Shown: positions 57,522 through 64,000 of the stretch, one piece after another
Position numbering within the stretch: the first letter of the stretch is position 1
Layout of the letters: each line of letters opens with the position of its first letter
Source of the DNA: Oceanobacillus sojae
Lineage (GTDB): Bacteria > Bacillota > Bacilli > Bacillales > Amphibacillaceae
Direction: 5' to 3'
DNA: 64,000 nucleotides
NCBI RefSeq assembly: GCF_900162665.1
Contig: NZ_LT727812.1
Location: 1,162,177-1,226,176 of the forward strand
Translations under genes and position numbers: made by a program
The notes under the pieces: model-generated
The model's database searches: none
What the model was told of the DNA's origin: nothing
What the model saw: the letters and a program-made list of their open reading frames with translations, nothing else

Positions 57522-58304
57522 TTAATCTTTTAACGGCTTCATCACGATACGTAATAATTCATTATCTTTATCCTCATAGATATCTGCATGGACATTAAAA
57601 ACATCCTTAAACATATCCGGATTCATCATTTCTTTTGGAGTACCCTGTCCATAAATACGCCCCTCTTTAACCACAATTACTTCATCCGAATAAACAGCTG
57701 CATGATTGAGATCGTGTAAAACCATAACAATTGTTACGTTTTGAGTTTTTTGCAACTGTGTTACAATTTCCAGCACATCCAGCTGATGTGAAATATCTAA
57801 GTATGTTGTTGGCTCATCCAAAAATAAAACTTTCGGCTGCTGAGCCAGGCAAAGAGCTATCCAGGCTCTTTGCCGCTCGCCTCCAGACAGCTGAGAAACG
57901 TTCCGCTTTCTCAGCGCTTCTAATTTAGTAAGCTGGATCGCTTCATCAATAATTATCTGATCTTCTTCATCCAGCCTTTGAAACATCGATTTATGCGGCG
58001 TTCGGCCATATGAAATCAATTGTTCCACGGTTAAATCCATTACATCATTCACTTGAGCAAGCAAAGCCAGCTCCTGTGCCACTTTCTTTGGTGGAAGGCG
58101 GTAAAGGTCGGCCTGCTTCCAATATATTTGGCCATGGTCAGGCTTCAGCTGACGGGAAAGGACATGGAGCAGAGTGCTTTTCCCCGAACCGTTGGGTCCG
58201 ATAATGCTGTAAATGCGTCCTTCCTTTAGTTCCAAATCTATTTGCTTTAATACGTGTTTATCCGAAAAGGAATGAGAAATGGAAGCAGCTTCTAATGAAC
58301 TCAT
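57522..58304 (-). CDS. ABC transporter ATPase (FecE/BtuD type)
   Basis: 260 residues. Walker A GPNGSGKSTLL, signature LSGGERQRAWIAL, Walker B VLFLDEPTTYLD and H-loop VLHDLNH. It energises uptake through the adjacent FecCD permease. Its ATG overlaps the permease stop (ATGA), with AGGAGG inside the permease end. Paralogous to the siderophore ATPase at 27222-28034, but in a Zur rather than Fur context. Confidence 0.93.
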   Translation of the reverse strand: MSSLEAASISHSFSDKHVLKQIDLELKEGRIYSIIGPNGSGKSTLLHVLSRQLKPDHGQIYWKQADLYRLPPKKVAQELALLAQVNDVMDLTVEQLISYGRTPHKSMFQRLDEEDQIIIDEAIQLTKLEALRKRNVSQLSGGERQRAWIALCLAQQPKVLFLDEPTTYLDISHQLDVLEIVTQLQKTQNVTIVMVLHDLNHAAVYSDEVIVVKEGRIYGQGTPKEMMNPDMFKDVFNVHADIYEDKDNELLRIVMKPLKD

Positions 58305-59305
58305 ACCATTTTCCTCCTTAATAAATATAGAAAAAATGGTGCTCCTATTGCTCCCATAATAACACCCACCGGTACTTCAATCGGTGCAAACATAATACGG
58401 CCTAATGTATCAGAGGCTGTCAGGATTGCTGCTCCTAAAAAGATAGAAGCAGGCAGAAGCACACGATAATCATTGCCTACAATTAATCTTGCTGTATGAG
58501 GAACAATTAAACCGACAAACCCCAATAAGCCAACGACACTGACAGCACTGGCTGCTAACAGCGTAGCAACAGCAGTCATAGAAAAACGAATCCATTCTAC
58601 TCTGGCTCCCAGACTCTTAGCTGTCCGGTCTCCCAGCATTAATAGATTCATTTTTCGGATACCAATAATTGCAAGAAGGATACCAACAATCGAATAAGGC
58701 AGAATCACTTCTACCTGTGGCCAGCTTCTTGCACTTAAACCGCCAACCATAAAATCAATGGTACCCTGCACTCTGTCACTGTAAAAAACCATCAGGGCAG
58801 ATATACCGGAGCCTAAAAATGCAGAAATAGCAACACCAGCCAGGATAATCCTGGTTGGCGCAATTCCTTTTTCCCAGGCTAAAGCATATACCGTAAAAGC
58901 CACAATGGTTGCTCCAATAAACGCAACCGGGGTCAATATATGAGGCAGATGCGGATACAATATTAAAACAATCATACCCGCTAAGCCTGCCCCGCTGGAG
59001 ACTCCAATAATATATGGATCAGCCAGCGGATTTTTCATAATCCCCTGAAGCAGGACACCAGCTACTGCCAGATTAGCACCTACCAGAATAGCAACAAATG
59101 TACGCGGGACCCGGATGTTCCAGATAATATTTTGAAAATCACTTTGGATATCTCCTGTAAAAGTTGTCCAAATATCTTTTAAGGGAATTTTTGCCGATCC
59201 AAACTGGATACTAAAAATGGTTGAGATTACCATTAAAACAGCAAAAATCACAACAATTAATCCTTTCCATCCGGCTCTATCTCTTAATGCTTCTTTTTTA
59301 CTCAT
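58301..59305 (-). CDS. FecCD/BtuC-type permease
   Basis: 334 residues, one permease gene only, so a homodimer as in BtuC. Landmarks: NLAVAGVLLQGIMKNPLADP, IILAGVAISAFLGSGIS and VGLLGFVGLIVPHTARLIVG. I start at MSKKEALRDRAG, which overlaps the binding-protein stop by eight bases; the longer frame runs through the upstream gene. Substrate class: metal-chelate such as corrinoid, heme-like or siderophore. Confidence 0.92.
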   Translation of the reverse strand: MSKKEALRDRAGWKGLIVVIFAVLMVISTIFSIQFGSAKIPLKDIWTTFTGDIQSDFQNIIWNIRVPRTFVAILVGANLAVAGVLLQGIMKNPLADPYIIGVSSGAGLAGMIVLILYPHLPHILTPVAFIGATIVAFTVYALAWEKGIAPTRIILAGVAISAFLGSGISALMVFYSDRVQGTIDFMVGGLSARSWPQVEVILPYSIVGILLAIIGIRKMNLLMLGDRTAKSLGARVEWIRFSMTAVATLLAASAVSVVGLLGFVGLIVPHTARLIVGNDYRVLLPASIFLGAAILTASDTLGRIMFAPIEVPVGVIMGAIGAPFFLYLLRRKMV

Positions 59306-60299
59306 TCCCAAACACTTCTGGGTACACCATCTCTGCCATATCCTGCATCGTATCAGCATAATCAAAGCCAGGATTAGATAGATATTTTTCGGAAGGGACA
59401 ATATGGACATTTCCTTCCTGTACTGCTTTTAGCGAGCTCCATGCAGGATTTCCTTCTAATTCGTCCGTTATTGTTTCCTTTCCAGCTTCTTCACTTCCAT
59501 GGATTGTCATCAGGATATAATCAGGCTGCTGCTCAGCAATTGTTTCTAAACTGTAAGGTGCTGAAGTTTGCGAATCCGGGCTGGCTTCCATATCCTTTCC
59601 GATATTATTTACATGAAGCAGATCTCCAATCTCCAGTGCAGTTGTATTGGATCTTTGAACAGAAACACTTCTCGGTGTAATATTTAAAACGATGATAGAC
59701 GGTTCTTCACCACTTGGCAGTTTATCTTCTATTGCCTGCATCTCGTCTTCAGTTTCCTGCAGTTTCTCAGCTGCAAGCTCTTCTTTTCCTAATATCTCTC
59801 CCATAAGTGTTGCCATTTCCTTCACATCGTCAAAAGAGCGCATATCTAACAGTGCAAAAGGAATATCACTGTTCTCCATAATACCTTCTAAATCCGCATG
59901 GAAATTCGGTGCTCCAATAACCAGATCCGGTGAAAGAGCCACCAATTCCTCTGTATTTATCTGATTCACTGTCCCCAATTCAGGTAAATCCTCTGCCTTC
60001 TCTGGAATAGGTATACCGCTGGTTGACATTCTTCCAACCGCTTCCCCATCCAGATCATAAATTAATTTCAAAAATTCCGGCGCTAAAACAACAATTCTTT
60101 CCGGCTGTCCGTCAAGTACCACTTCTCTGTCCATGCTATCTGTAAAAGCTATTTCTTCTGTTGTATTATCCTGACTTTCCTCTGTTGCTTCCTCCGTTGC
60201 AGATGTATCTTCATCCTGCTGACAAGCTGCCATCAAAATAACCGCAAGCATAGCAGCTGCAATTCCTATGATTCTATTTTTTTGTAATAATTTCCCCAA
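59298..60299 (-). CDS. Metal-chelate binding lipoprotein, first gene of the Zur chelatase operon
   Basis: 333 residues. Signal peptide with lipobox LMAAC (Cys about 26), acidic linker, then a class III binding fold: RIVVLAPEFLKLIYDL, GAPNFHADLEG and ADYIL-type repeats; IPSEKYLSNPGFDYADTM near the C-terminus. It looks like BtuF/FecB, not like the zinc-specific ZnuA family, which has a His-rich loop. Start is TTG. The promoter and two Zur boxes lie directly upstream. Confidence 0.9.
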   Translation of the reverse strand: MGKLLQKNRIIGIAAAMLAVILMAACQQDEDTSATEEATEESQDNTTEEIAFTDSMDREVVLDGQPERIVVLAPEFLKLIYDLDGEAVGRMSTSGIPIPEKAEDLPELGTVNQINTEELVALSPDLVIGAPNFHADLEGIMENSDIPFALLDMRSFDDVKEMATLMGEILGKEELAAEKLQETEDEMQAIEDKLPSGEEPSIIVLNITPRSVSVQRSNTTALEIGDLLHVNNIGKDMEASPDSQTSAPYSLETIAEQQPDYILMTIHGSEEAGKETITDELEGNPAWSSLKAVQEGNVHIVPSEKYLSNPGFDYADTMQDMAEMVYPEVFGNE

Positions 60300-60316
60300 A
60301 GTAATTTCCTACCCTT

Positions 60317-60331
60317 CCGTAATGATTACGA
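60317..60331. promoter_or_regulatory. Zur box, proximal, chelatase operon
   Basis: CCGTAATGATTACGA has the perfect core CGTAAT-G-ATTACG. It lies 18 bp upstream of the TTG start, well downstream of the main promoter, and could act as roadblock or serve a second start. Confidence 0.88.
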
Positions 60332-60429
60332 TTTATTAATTAAAAAAAATACTGTGTTTGTTTATGTAGTTACACTACCCGCTAAGCTGCCACTTCCTTT
60401 CTACTAAACTAATTTGTTAAAAAAACAAA

Positions 60430-60472
60430 CCGTAATGATTACGTATTATATCATTTTTTTGTAAAGTTGCAA
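60430..60472 (-). promoter_or_regulatory. Chelatase operon promoter with distal Zur box
   Basis: Minus strand: -35 TTGCAA (60467-60472), -10 TATAAT (60445-60450), spacer 16. The Zur box CCGTAATGATTACGT (60430-60444) directly abuts the -10 and covers the transcription start. Zinc-bound Zur would block polymerase. Confidence 0.88.
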
Positions 60473-60591
60473 CTACTTTTGTCATTTTTTGCGTGAAGCA
60501 GCAGAAGAGAACTCGGGCAATAAAGCTAGTAAAAAAATACACCCTCTTTTTATATAGCAGAGCCAAGAGGGTGTATTGATAATTAAATTAT

Positions 60592-61488
60592 TTAGAAGTT
60601 TTCTTCTACAAAATCACTGATTACCCCTATTGCGGCTTGGCTTCCTCCACTTGCGGCAATAACCAGCTGTGGCGGGCCGGCGGCATTGTCTCCACCAGCA
60701 TAAATTCCTTTGATGCTTGTCCGGCCGTATGGATCCGTTTTAATTCCACCCATATCCGTCAGTTCTAATCCCAGACGTTCAGCAAAAGGGGCAGCCTGCT
60801 CCATTTTAGCAGAGACAAATCCTGCCTCTTTATGCAGCTCTTTCCCATTTTTAAATTGAACTGTTTTTAATTGTCCATTCTCACCCTGCAATTGTAAAAT
60901 CTCATCATCTATAATCTCAATTTGCTTTTGCGCTAATATATCTCTTTGTTCAGGGGATAAGCTCTCTTTTCCATTTGTGCAGATGACAATATCCTTATTC
61001 CAATTGGAAACCATCTTCACCCCATGAAAAGAAAACGCTCCATCAGCAAGAAAGACCAGCGGAGTATCCTTCAGCTCCCAGCCATCACAGAAAGGACAGG
61101 CAAACAGGCTCGTTCCATAAAAATCATGAATTCCATCAATATCAGGCAATACATCCTTCAGCCCTGTAGATAGAATAATAGTCTTAGCTTCATAATCCCT
61201 CCCCGCTTCTGTGTGAATATGAAAAATAGAGTCAGCAGGATTAATATCAGTCACCCGGTCTTTTTGAATCACTATACCAGGATACTTCTTTAAATCTTCA
61301 TGCGCTTCTTTCCTGAACGCAGCAGGCTCAATACCATCTCTGGTAATAAAATTATGAGATTCCTGTGTAACAGCATTGCGTGGCGCATCATTGTCCAATA
61401 AAATAACTTCTTTTCTTCCTCTGCCCAAGACGAGGGAGGCATTTAAGCCGGCGGGCCCTCCCCCGATAACAGCACAATCATATAACAA
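60592..61488 (-). CDS. Thioredoxin-reductase-like flavoprotein (CxxC), Zur-controlled
   Basis: 298 residues. FAD motif GGGPAGLNASLVLGRG at the start, redox pair ACPFCDGWE near residue 140, and GIYAGGDNAAGPP near the C-terminus. The NADPH-domain glycine motif is poorly kept (FLADGAFSFHG), so cofactor use is uncertain. Start is TTG, eight bases after GGAGG. Its promoter carries a Zur box in the spacer. It stands next to the chelatase operon and may reduce a thiol or metal-ligand complex in that system. Confidence 0.85.
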   Translation of the reverse strand: MLYDCAVIGGGPAGLNASLVLGRGRKEVILLDNDAPRNAVTQESHNFITRDGIEPAAFRKEAHEDLKKYPGIVIQKDRVTDINPADSIFHIHTEAGRDYEAKTIILSTGLKDVLPDIDGIHDFYGTSLFACPFCDGWELKDTPLVFLADGAFSFHGVKMVSNWNKDIVICTNGKESLSPEQRDILAQKQIEIIDDEILQLQGENGQLKTVQFKNGKELHKEAGFVSAKMEQAAPFAERLGLELTDMGGIKTDPYGRTSIKGIYAGGDNAAGPPQLVIAASGGSQAAIGVISDFVEENF

Positions 61489-61535
61489 TATAGTCTCCTC
61501 CTTTTTACGCAGAATCTTCTTTACGTAATTTCATT

Positions 61536-61564
61536 ACTATATAGTAATGATTACGATTTATCAA
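61536..61564 (-). promoter_or_regulatory. Promoter with Zur box in the spacer
   Basis: Minus strand: -35 TTGATA (61559-61564), -10 TATAGT (61536-61541), spacer 17. The spacer holds TAGTAATGATTACGA (61542-61556), one base off the consensus Zur box. Occupation would prevent polymerase binding. Confidence 0.85.
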
Positions 61565-61584
61565 GTTTCATGATTTAAAGTGCG

Positions 61585-61794
61585 TGTTCAAAAAGGCCGA
61601 TAAATAGGACCAAGAAGTTCAAGGCGACGAGCTTTTTACGAACGGACTTTCACAGGATGTGATGACTTCTGTGTTGTCCACAGGACGTGGACGGCTTTAA
61701 CAGAAGTTCCTCTATGCTTTATAATACGTGAGTATCGGAAAAAGCTCGTCCACGAAGAAATTCGCCGTGTCATCTTTATTGGATTTTTTGAACA
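61585..61794. repeat. MITE-like 210-bp imperfect palindrome
   Basis: Ends are inverted: TGTTCAAAAA-N5-ATAAA on the left and its complement TTTAT-N5-TTTTTGAACA on the right. Subterminal GACGAGCTTTTT and AAAAAGCTCGTC also pair. The centre has direct repeats CACAGGATGTG and CACAGGACGTG. No coding capacity. Similar elements, as I recall, recur in Bacillaceae genomes. There is one copy here. Confidence 0.65.
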
Positions 61795-61800
61795 TCCTCT

Positions 61801-61853
61801 AAAAAAAGAATCTATATAAAGATAAAGATGCCTCCTCTTCAATAGATTCCTTC
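61801..61853 (-). terminator. Terminator of the DUF4870 gene
   Basis: GAATCTAT pairs with ATAGATTC across a 28-base loop; the minus strand continues with TTTTTTT. Confidence 0.65.
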
Positions 61854-61882
61854 TTAAATAATATTTTACTGTCAATTCCAGA

Positions 61883-62209
61883 TTATGCAGTAAGAACCTT
61901 AATCCCTTTAATAATATTCCAGATAAAGTAATAAATATCAATAATAAAGCAAATAACTGTCGCAATAATCGTCGTTAACAGCAATCCTCCATTTACTTCA
62001 CCTGCCCAAATTTGTCCCATGCCAATGGTAAAGATGATGGTTCCTGCTATAATTGTTGCGATAATTGGAATAAGATGTGTCCACAGCGCTTTTTTTGCAT
62101 TTACTTTTGTTTCTTCGTCTCCGAGAATCCAAACCACAATTGGAAATAGAAATGGGGCAAAAAAGATACTAAAATAACATAATGATGATAATAATTTATT
62201 TCCTTCCAT
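61883..62209 (-). CDS. DUF4870 family small membrane protein
   Basis: 108 residues, three to four hydrophobic helices. FFAPFLFPIVVWILGDEE followed by VNAKKALWTHLIP is the DUF4870 signature, in which the first helix hairpin is followed by a basic/amide segment. GGAGG lies ten bases before the ATG. Function unknown. Stands alone with its own terminator. Confidence 0.82.
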   Translation of the reverse strand: MEGNKLLSSLCYFSIFFAPFLFPIVVWILGDEETKVNAKKALWTHLIPIIATIIAGTIIFTIGMGQIWAGEVNGGLLLTTIIATVICFIIDIYYFIWNIIKGIKVLTA

Positions 62210-62553
62210 TCCTCATACTCCTCCAATAATTCTTCCTGGAAAAAATATTTTACATGGTAATCAATTTAGTGTCCATGATAAAAGCTATTATTTTTCATAC
62301 AGGTTTCTGTATAGTAAAACGTCGCTTTCCTTCGTAGAATTTTACGCCTCTCCACCATAGAAAAATCTTCATAATAAGCAAAAAAATACCTCAGGGGATT
62401 AACTTATCCCCTGAGGTATTTTACATTATATGTAAGTTCTGTTTTTTGGCATGACTGTATTTAATAGTATACATGAACGGAATATATAAGTCTATATTTT
62501 TCTTTATTTCATTGCTAAAATGAACAAGACATTCAGTTAAGGAGGGTTTTGCC
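62210..62553. other. Intergenic region before helD
   Basis: It contains a strong bidirectional hairpin at 62383-62422 and presumably the helD promoter. No gene is seen on either strand that the hairpin would terminate. Confidence 0.5.
62383..62422. terminator. Strong bidirectional hairpin terminator
   Basis: AAAATACCTCAGGGGAT is fully complementary to ATCCCCTGAGGTATTTT around TAACTT. A 17-bp perfect stem; the flanking A/T tracts suit termination in both directions. Confidence 0.85.
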
Positions 62554-64000
62554 GTGCAATTTGAACAAGAAAAAGAAAGTTTATCCAAAGCGTTAGCAGT
62601 TATCAACAAACAATATGATCGTTTAGCTGCCATACCAGAATATCTTGGCGATGATTTCACCGAAAAAGTACTGGAAGATAACCGGAGGAGATTAAGAGAA
62701 TCTTTAACCATTGCCAAAAGAGAACCTTACTTCGCCCGGCTCGATTTTAAGGATGAAGAAAGCGAGGAAGTAAAAGCCACTTATATCGGAAAAGCAGGTG
62801 TTTTTGATGAAAGTACCGGAGATGTACTGATTACTGACTGGCGCGCCCCGATTGCCAGCCTGTTCTATGGTTTCAGCGGGAGTGAAGATGACGTCTACTA
62901 TCAATCTCCAGATGGCGTTGTGGAAGGTGAAATTTATTTAAAAAGAAATATTGTCACCTATGAACAGGTGCTGCAAAGGGTGGTAGACCGATATATTCGT
63001 GGAGAACAGGAATCATCAGGGGGAGATGAATTTTTATTATACAAACTGGAGGACCAAAAGGATAACAGGCTGCGTGACATTGTTGCCACTATCCAGGGAG
63101 AACAGAATGAAATCATCCGCTATCCCTTGAACAAGGCTGTTATTATCCAGGGAGTTGCCGGCAGCGGGAAAACAACAGTGGCGCTGCACCGGTTAGCCTA
63201 TCTGTTATATGAATACCGGGAACAATTAACAGCACATCGGATGATTATTTTTGCACCAAACACTATTTTCCTTGATTATATTTCACAGGTGCTGCCTGAA
63301 TTGGGTGTCGGAGATATTGTCCAGACAACCTTTCCAAAATGGGTTATGACCTCCATTATCGATGATCCAAAGTGTAAACTGGAATCTCTCAGTGAAAGAA
63401 GAAAAGCTTTTTTTGAATCAGATACAGCCAATCAGGATAACTGGAAAGGTTCGTTGGAATTTCAAAAGCAAATTAAAGAACAATTATCACAATTAGAAAA
63501 AGAATGGCTGCCTGAAGAAGATTTTATCCCCTGGGAAAATAAGCAGGGTGTTCCACTGGAAAAAATTAAAAACTGGATAGAAACAGATTTTAAAGATAAC
63601 CCTGTCACTAAGAAATATGACAGACTGAAAGCAAAGTTAACGCGCTGGGTGGAAATTGAAGCGAAGATGTATGAAGAGAAAAAAGAACAGGACCAAGCCA
63701 GTAAAGATGGCAAAAAGGAACTACGAAGATATTTACGGAAATGGAAAAGGAGAAAACCTTATGAGCTGTATGCTCAAATCTTAAAAAACATGGGAAGAAA
63801 AGATCTTCTGCCGCCGAAGGATAAAATAACTTTGGATGATCTGGCTCCCCTGCTCGATATTCATGATTATTGGTACGGAATGGACAGGGAAGAACGGTTT
63901 GACCATGTTGTCATTGATGAAGCTCAAGACTTCTCCCCTTATCAGGTAGCTGTATTAAATGCGCGCACCAAAACAGCTGCCTTTACCATATTAGGAGATC
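62554..64000 (+). CDS. helD: RNA polymerase recycling helicase HelD, N-terminal part
   Basis: Open to the right edge; 482 codons visible of about 770. Superfamily 1 helicase that removes stalled RNA polymerase from DNA in Bacillus. The N-terminal coiled-coil arm (QEKESLSKALAVINKQYDRL) is followed by WRAPIASLFYGFSG, Walker A GVAGSGKTT at about 204, and Walker B VVIDEAQDFSP near the edge. Start is GTG, seven bases after AAGGAGG. Confidence 0.93.
   Translation, partial: MQFEQEKESLSKALAVINKQYDRLAAIPEYLGDDFTEKVLEDNRRRLRESLTIAKREPYFARLDFKDEESEEVKATYIGKAGVFDESTGDVLITDWRAPIASLFYGFSGSEDDVYYQSPDGVVEGEIYLKRNIVTYEQVLQRVVDRYIRGEQESSGGDEFLLYKLEDQKDNRLRDIVATIQGEQNEIIRYPLNKAVIIQGVAGSGKTTVALHRLAYLLYEYREQLTAHRMIIFAPNTIFLDYISQVLPELGVGDIVQTTFPKWVMTSIIDDPKCKLESLSERRKAFFESDTANQDNWKGSLEFQKQIKEQLSQLEKEWLPEEDFIPWENKQGVPLEKIKNWIETDFKDNPVTKKYDRLKAKLTRWVEIEAKMYEEKKEQDQASKDGKKELRRYLRKWKRRKPYELYAQILKNMGRKDLLPPKDKITLDDLAPLLDIHDYWYGMDREERFDHVVIDEAQDFSPYQVAVLNARTKTAAFTILGD

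Larger units (their letters stand above)
61489..61882. other. Intergenic region with promoter, MITE-like element and terminator
   Basis: From left to right it holds the Zur promoter at 61536-61564, a 210-bp palindromic element at 61585-61794 and a terminator at 61801-61853. No gene seen; short frames within the palindromic element are rejected. Confidence 0.6.

Noticed and set aside
60301-60470. Cobalamin riboswitch before the BtuF-like/CobN operon
   Set aside because: The leader is short and lacks the B12-box GCCACTG and associated stems; two Zur boxes explain control better.
1-64000. tRNA, rRNA and tmRNA genes
   Set aside because: I found no cloverleaf with TTCGA-type arm and CCA-proximal stem or rRNA-like block while reading the intergenic regions.

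Overview
The window is a chromosomal stretch of a low-GC Gram-positive bacterium of the Bacillaceae. The evidence is AGGAGG-type ribosome binding sites, many TTG and GTG starts, B. subtilis-type Zur, Fur and CzrA sites, and the gene set itself (rarA, czrA-czcD, kynUBA, selO, a YlbC-type CAP protein, helD). The cation/proton antiporters and the non-coding repeats recall Oceanobacillus/Virgibacillus-type genomes, but the genus is an inference. I see no rRNA, tRNA, CRISPR array, prophage or complete insertion sequence.

Layout. 1-9 kb: two TetR-controlled efflux units (DHA2-type MFS; RND pump of the SwrC type), a divergent LysR/YeiH-type pair, a membrane-anchored protein with two L7/L12-like repeats, and a Nudix hydrolase. 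9-25 kb: housekeeping and accessory genes: YfmJ-type reductase, PAP2 phosphatase, rarA, a second L7/L12-like protein, a LacI regulator, a PPP phosphatase, a coiled-coil repeat protein, czrA-czcD zinc efflux, a Ca2+/H+ antiporter, a DUF418 protein, a divergent SDR/WYL pair and a Na+/H+ antiporter. 25-30 kb: a Fur-box siderophore uptake operon with its own flavoprotein reductase. 30-36 kb: kynU-kynB-kynA with an upstream VOC gene, selO, and a class III Fic protein.

36-44 kb and 50-61.6 kb together form a zinc-starvation regulon. Five near-identical 7-1-7 Zur boxes (core CGTAATGATTACG) lie before four transcription units: (1) rpsN2, the zinc-free S14 protein; (2) an operon of flavoprotein, FeoB-like transporter, COG0523 GTPase, dCTP deaminase and a second COG0523 GTPase; (3) a ten-kilobase operon of a complete FecBCD-type ABC importer followed by the three subunits of an AAA+/VWA/CobN-type metallochelatase; (4) a CxxC thioredoxin-reductase-like flavoprotein. 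A third COG0523 GTPase sits between units 1 and 2. No other cobalamin or chlorophyll gene is present. The best reading is a zinc-acquisition system that imports a metal-loaded tetrapyrrole-like compound and moves its metal with a chelatase. The chemistry and its direction are inference.

44-50 kb is a zone of gene decay: an internally deleted rtcB, an N-terminally truncated and frameshifted MFS gene, and a CAP-domain gene with a stop codon and a frameshift. Near them lie an intact class B penicillin-binding protein and an Asp-box propeller protein. The window ends inside helD. Repeats include a three-copy dispersed hairpin, a 210-bp MITE-like palindrome and a structured Bacillaceae-type repeat.
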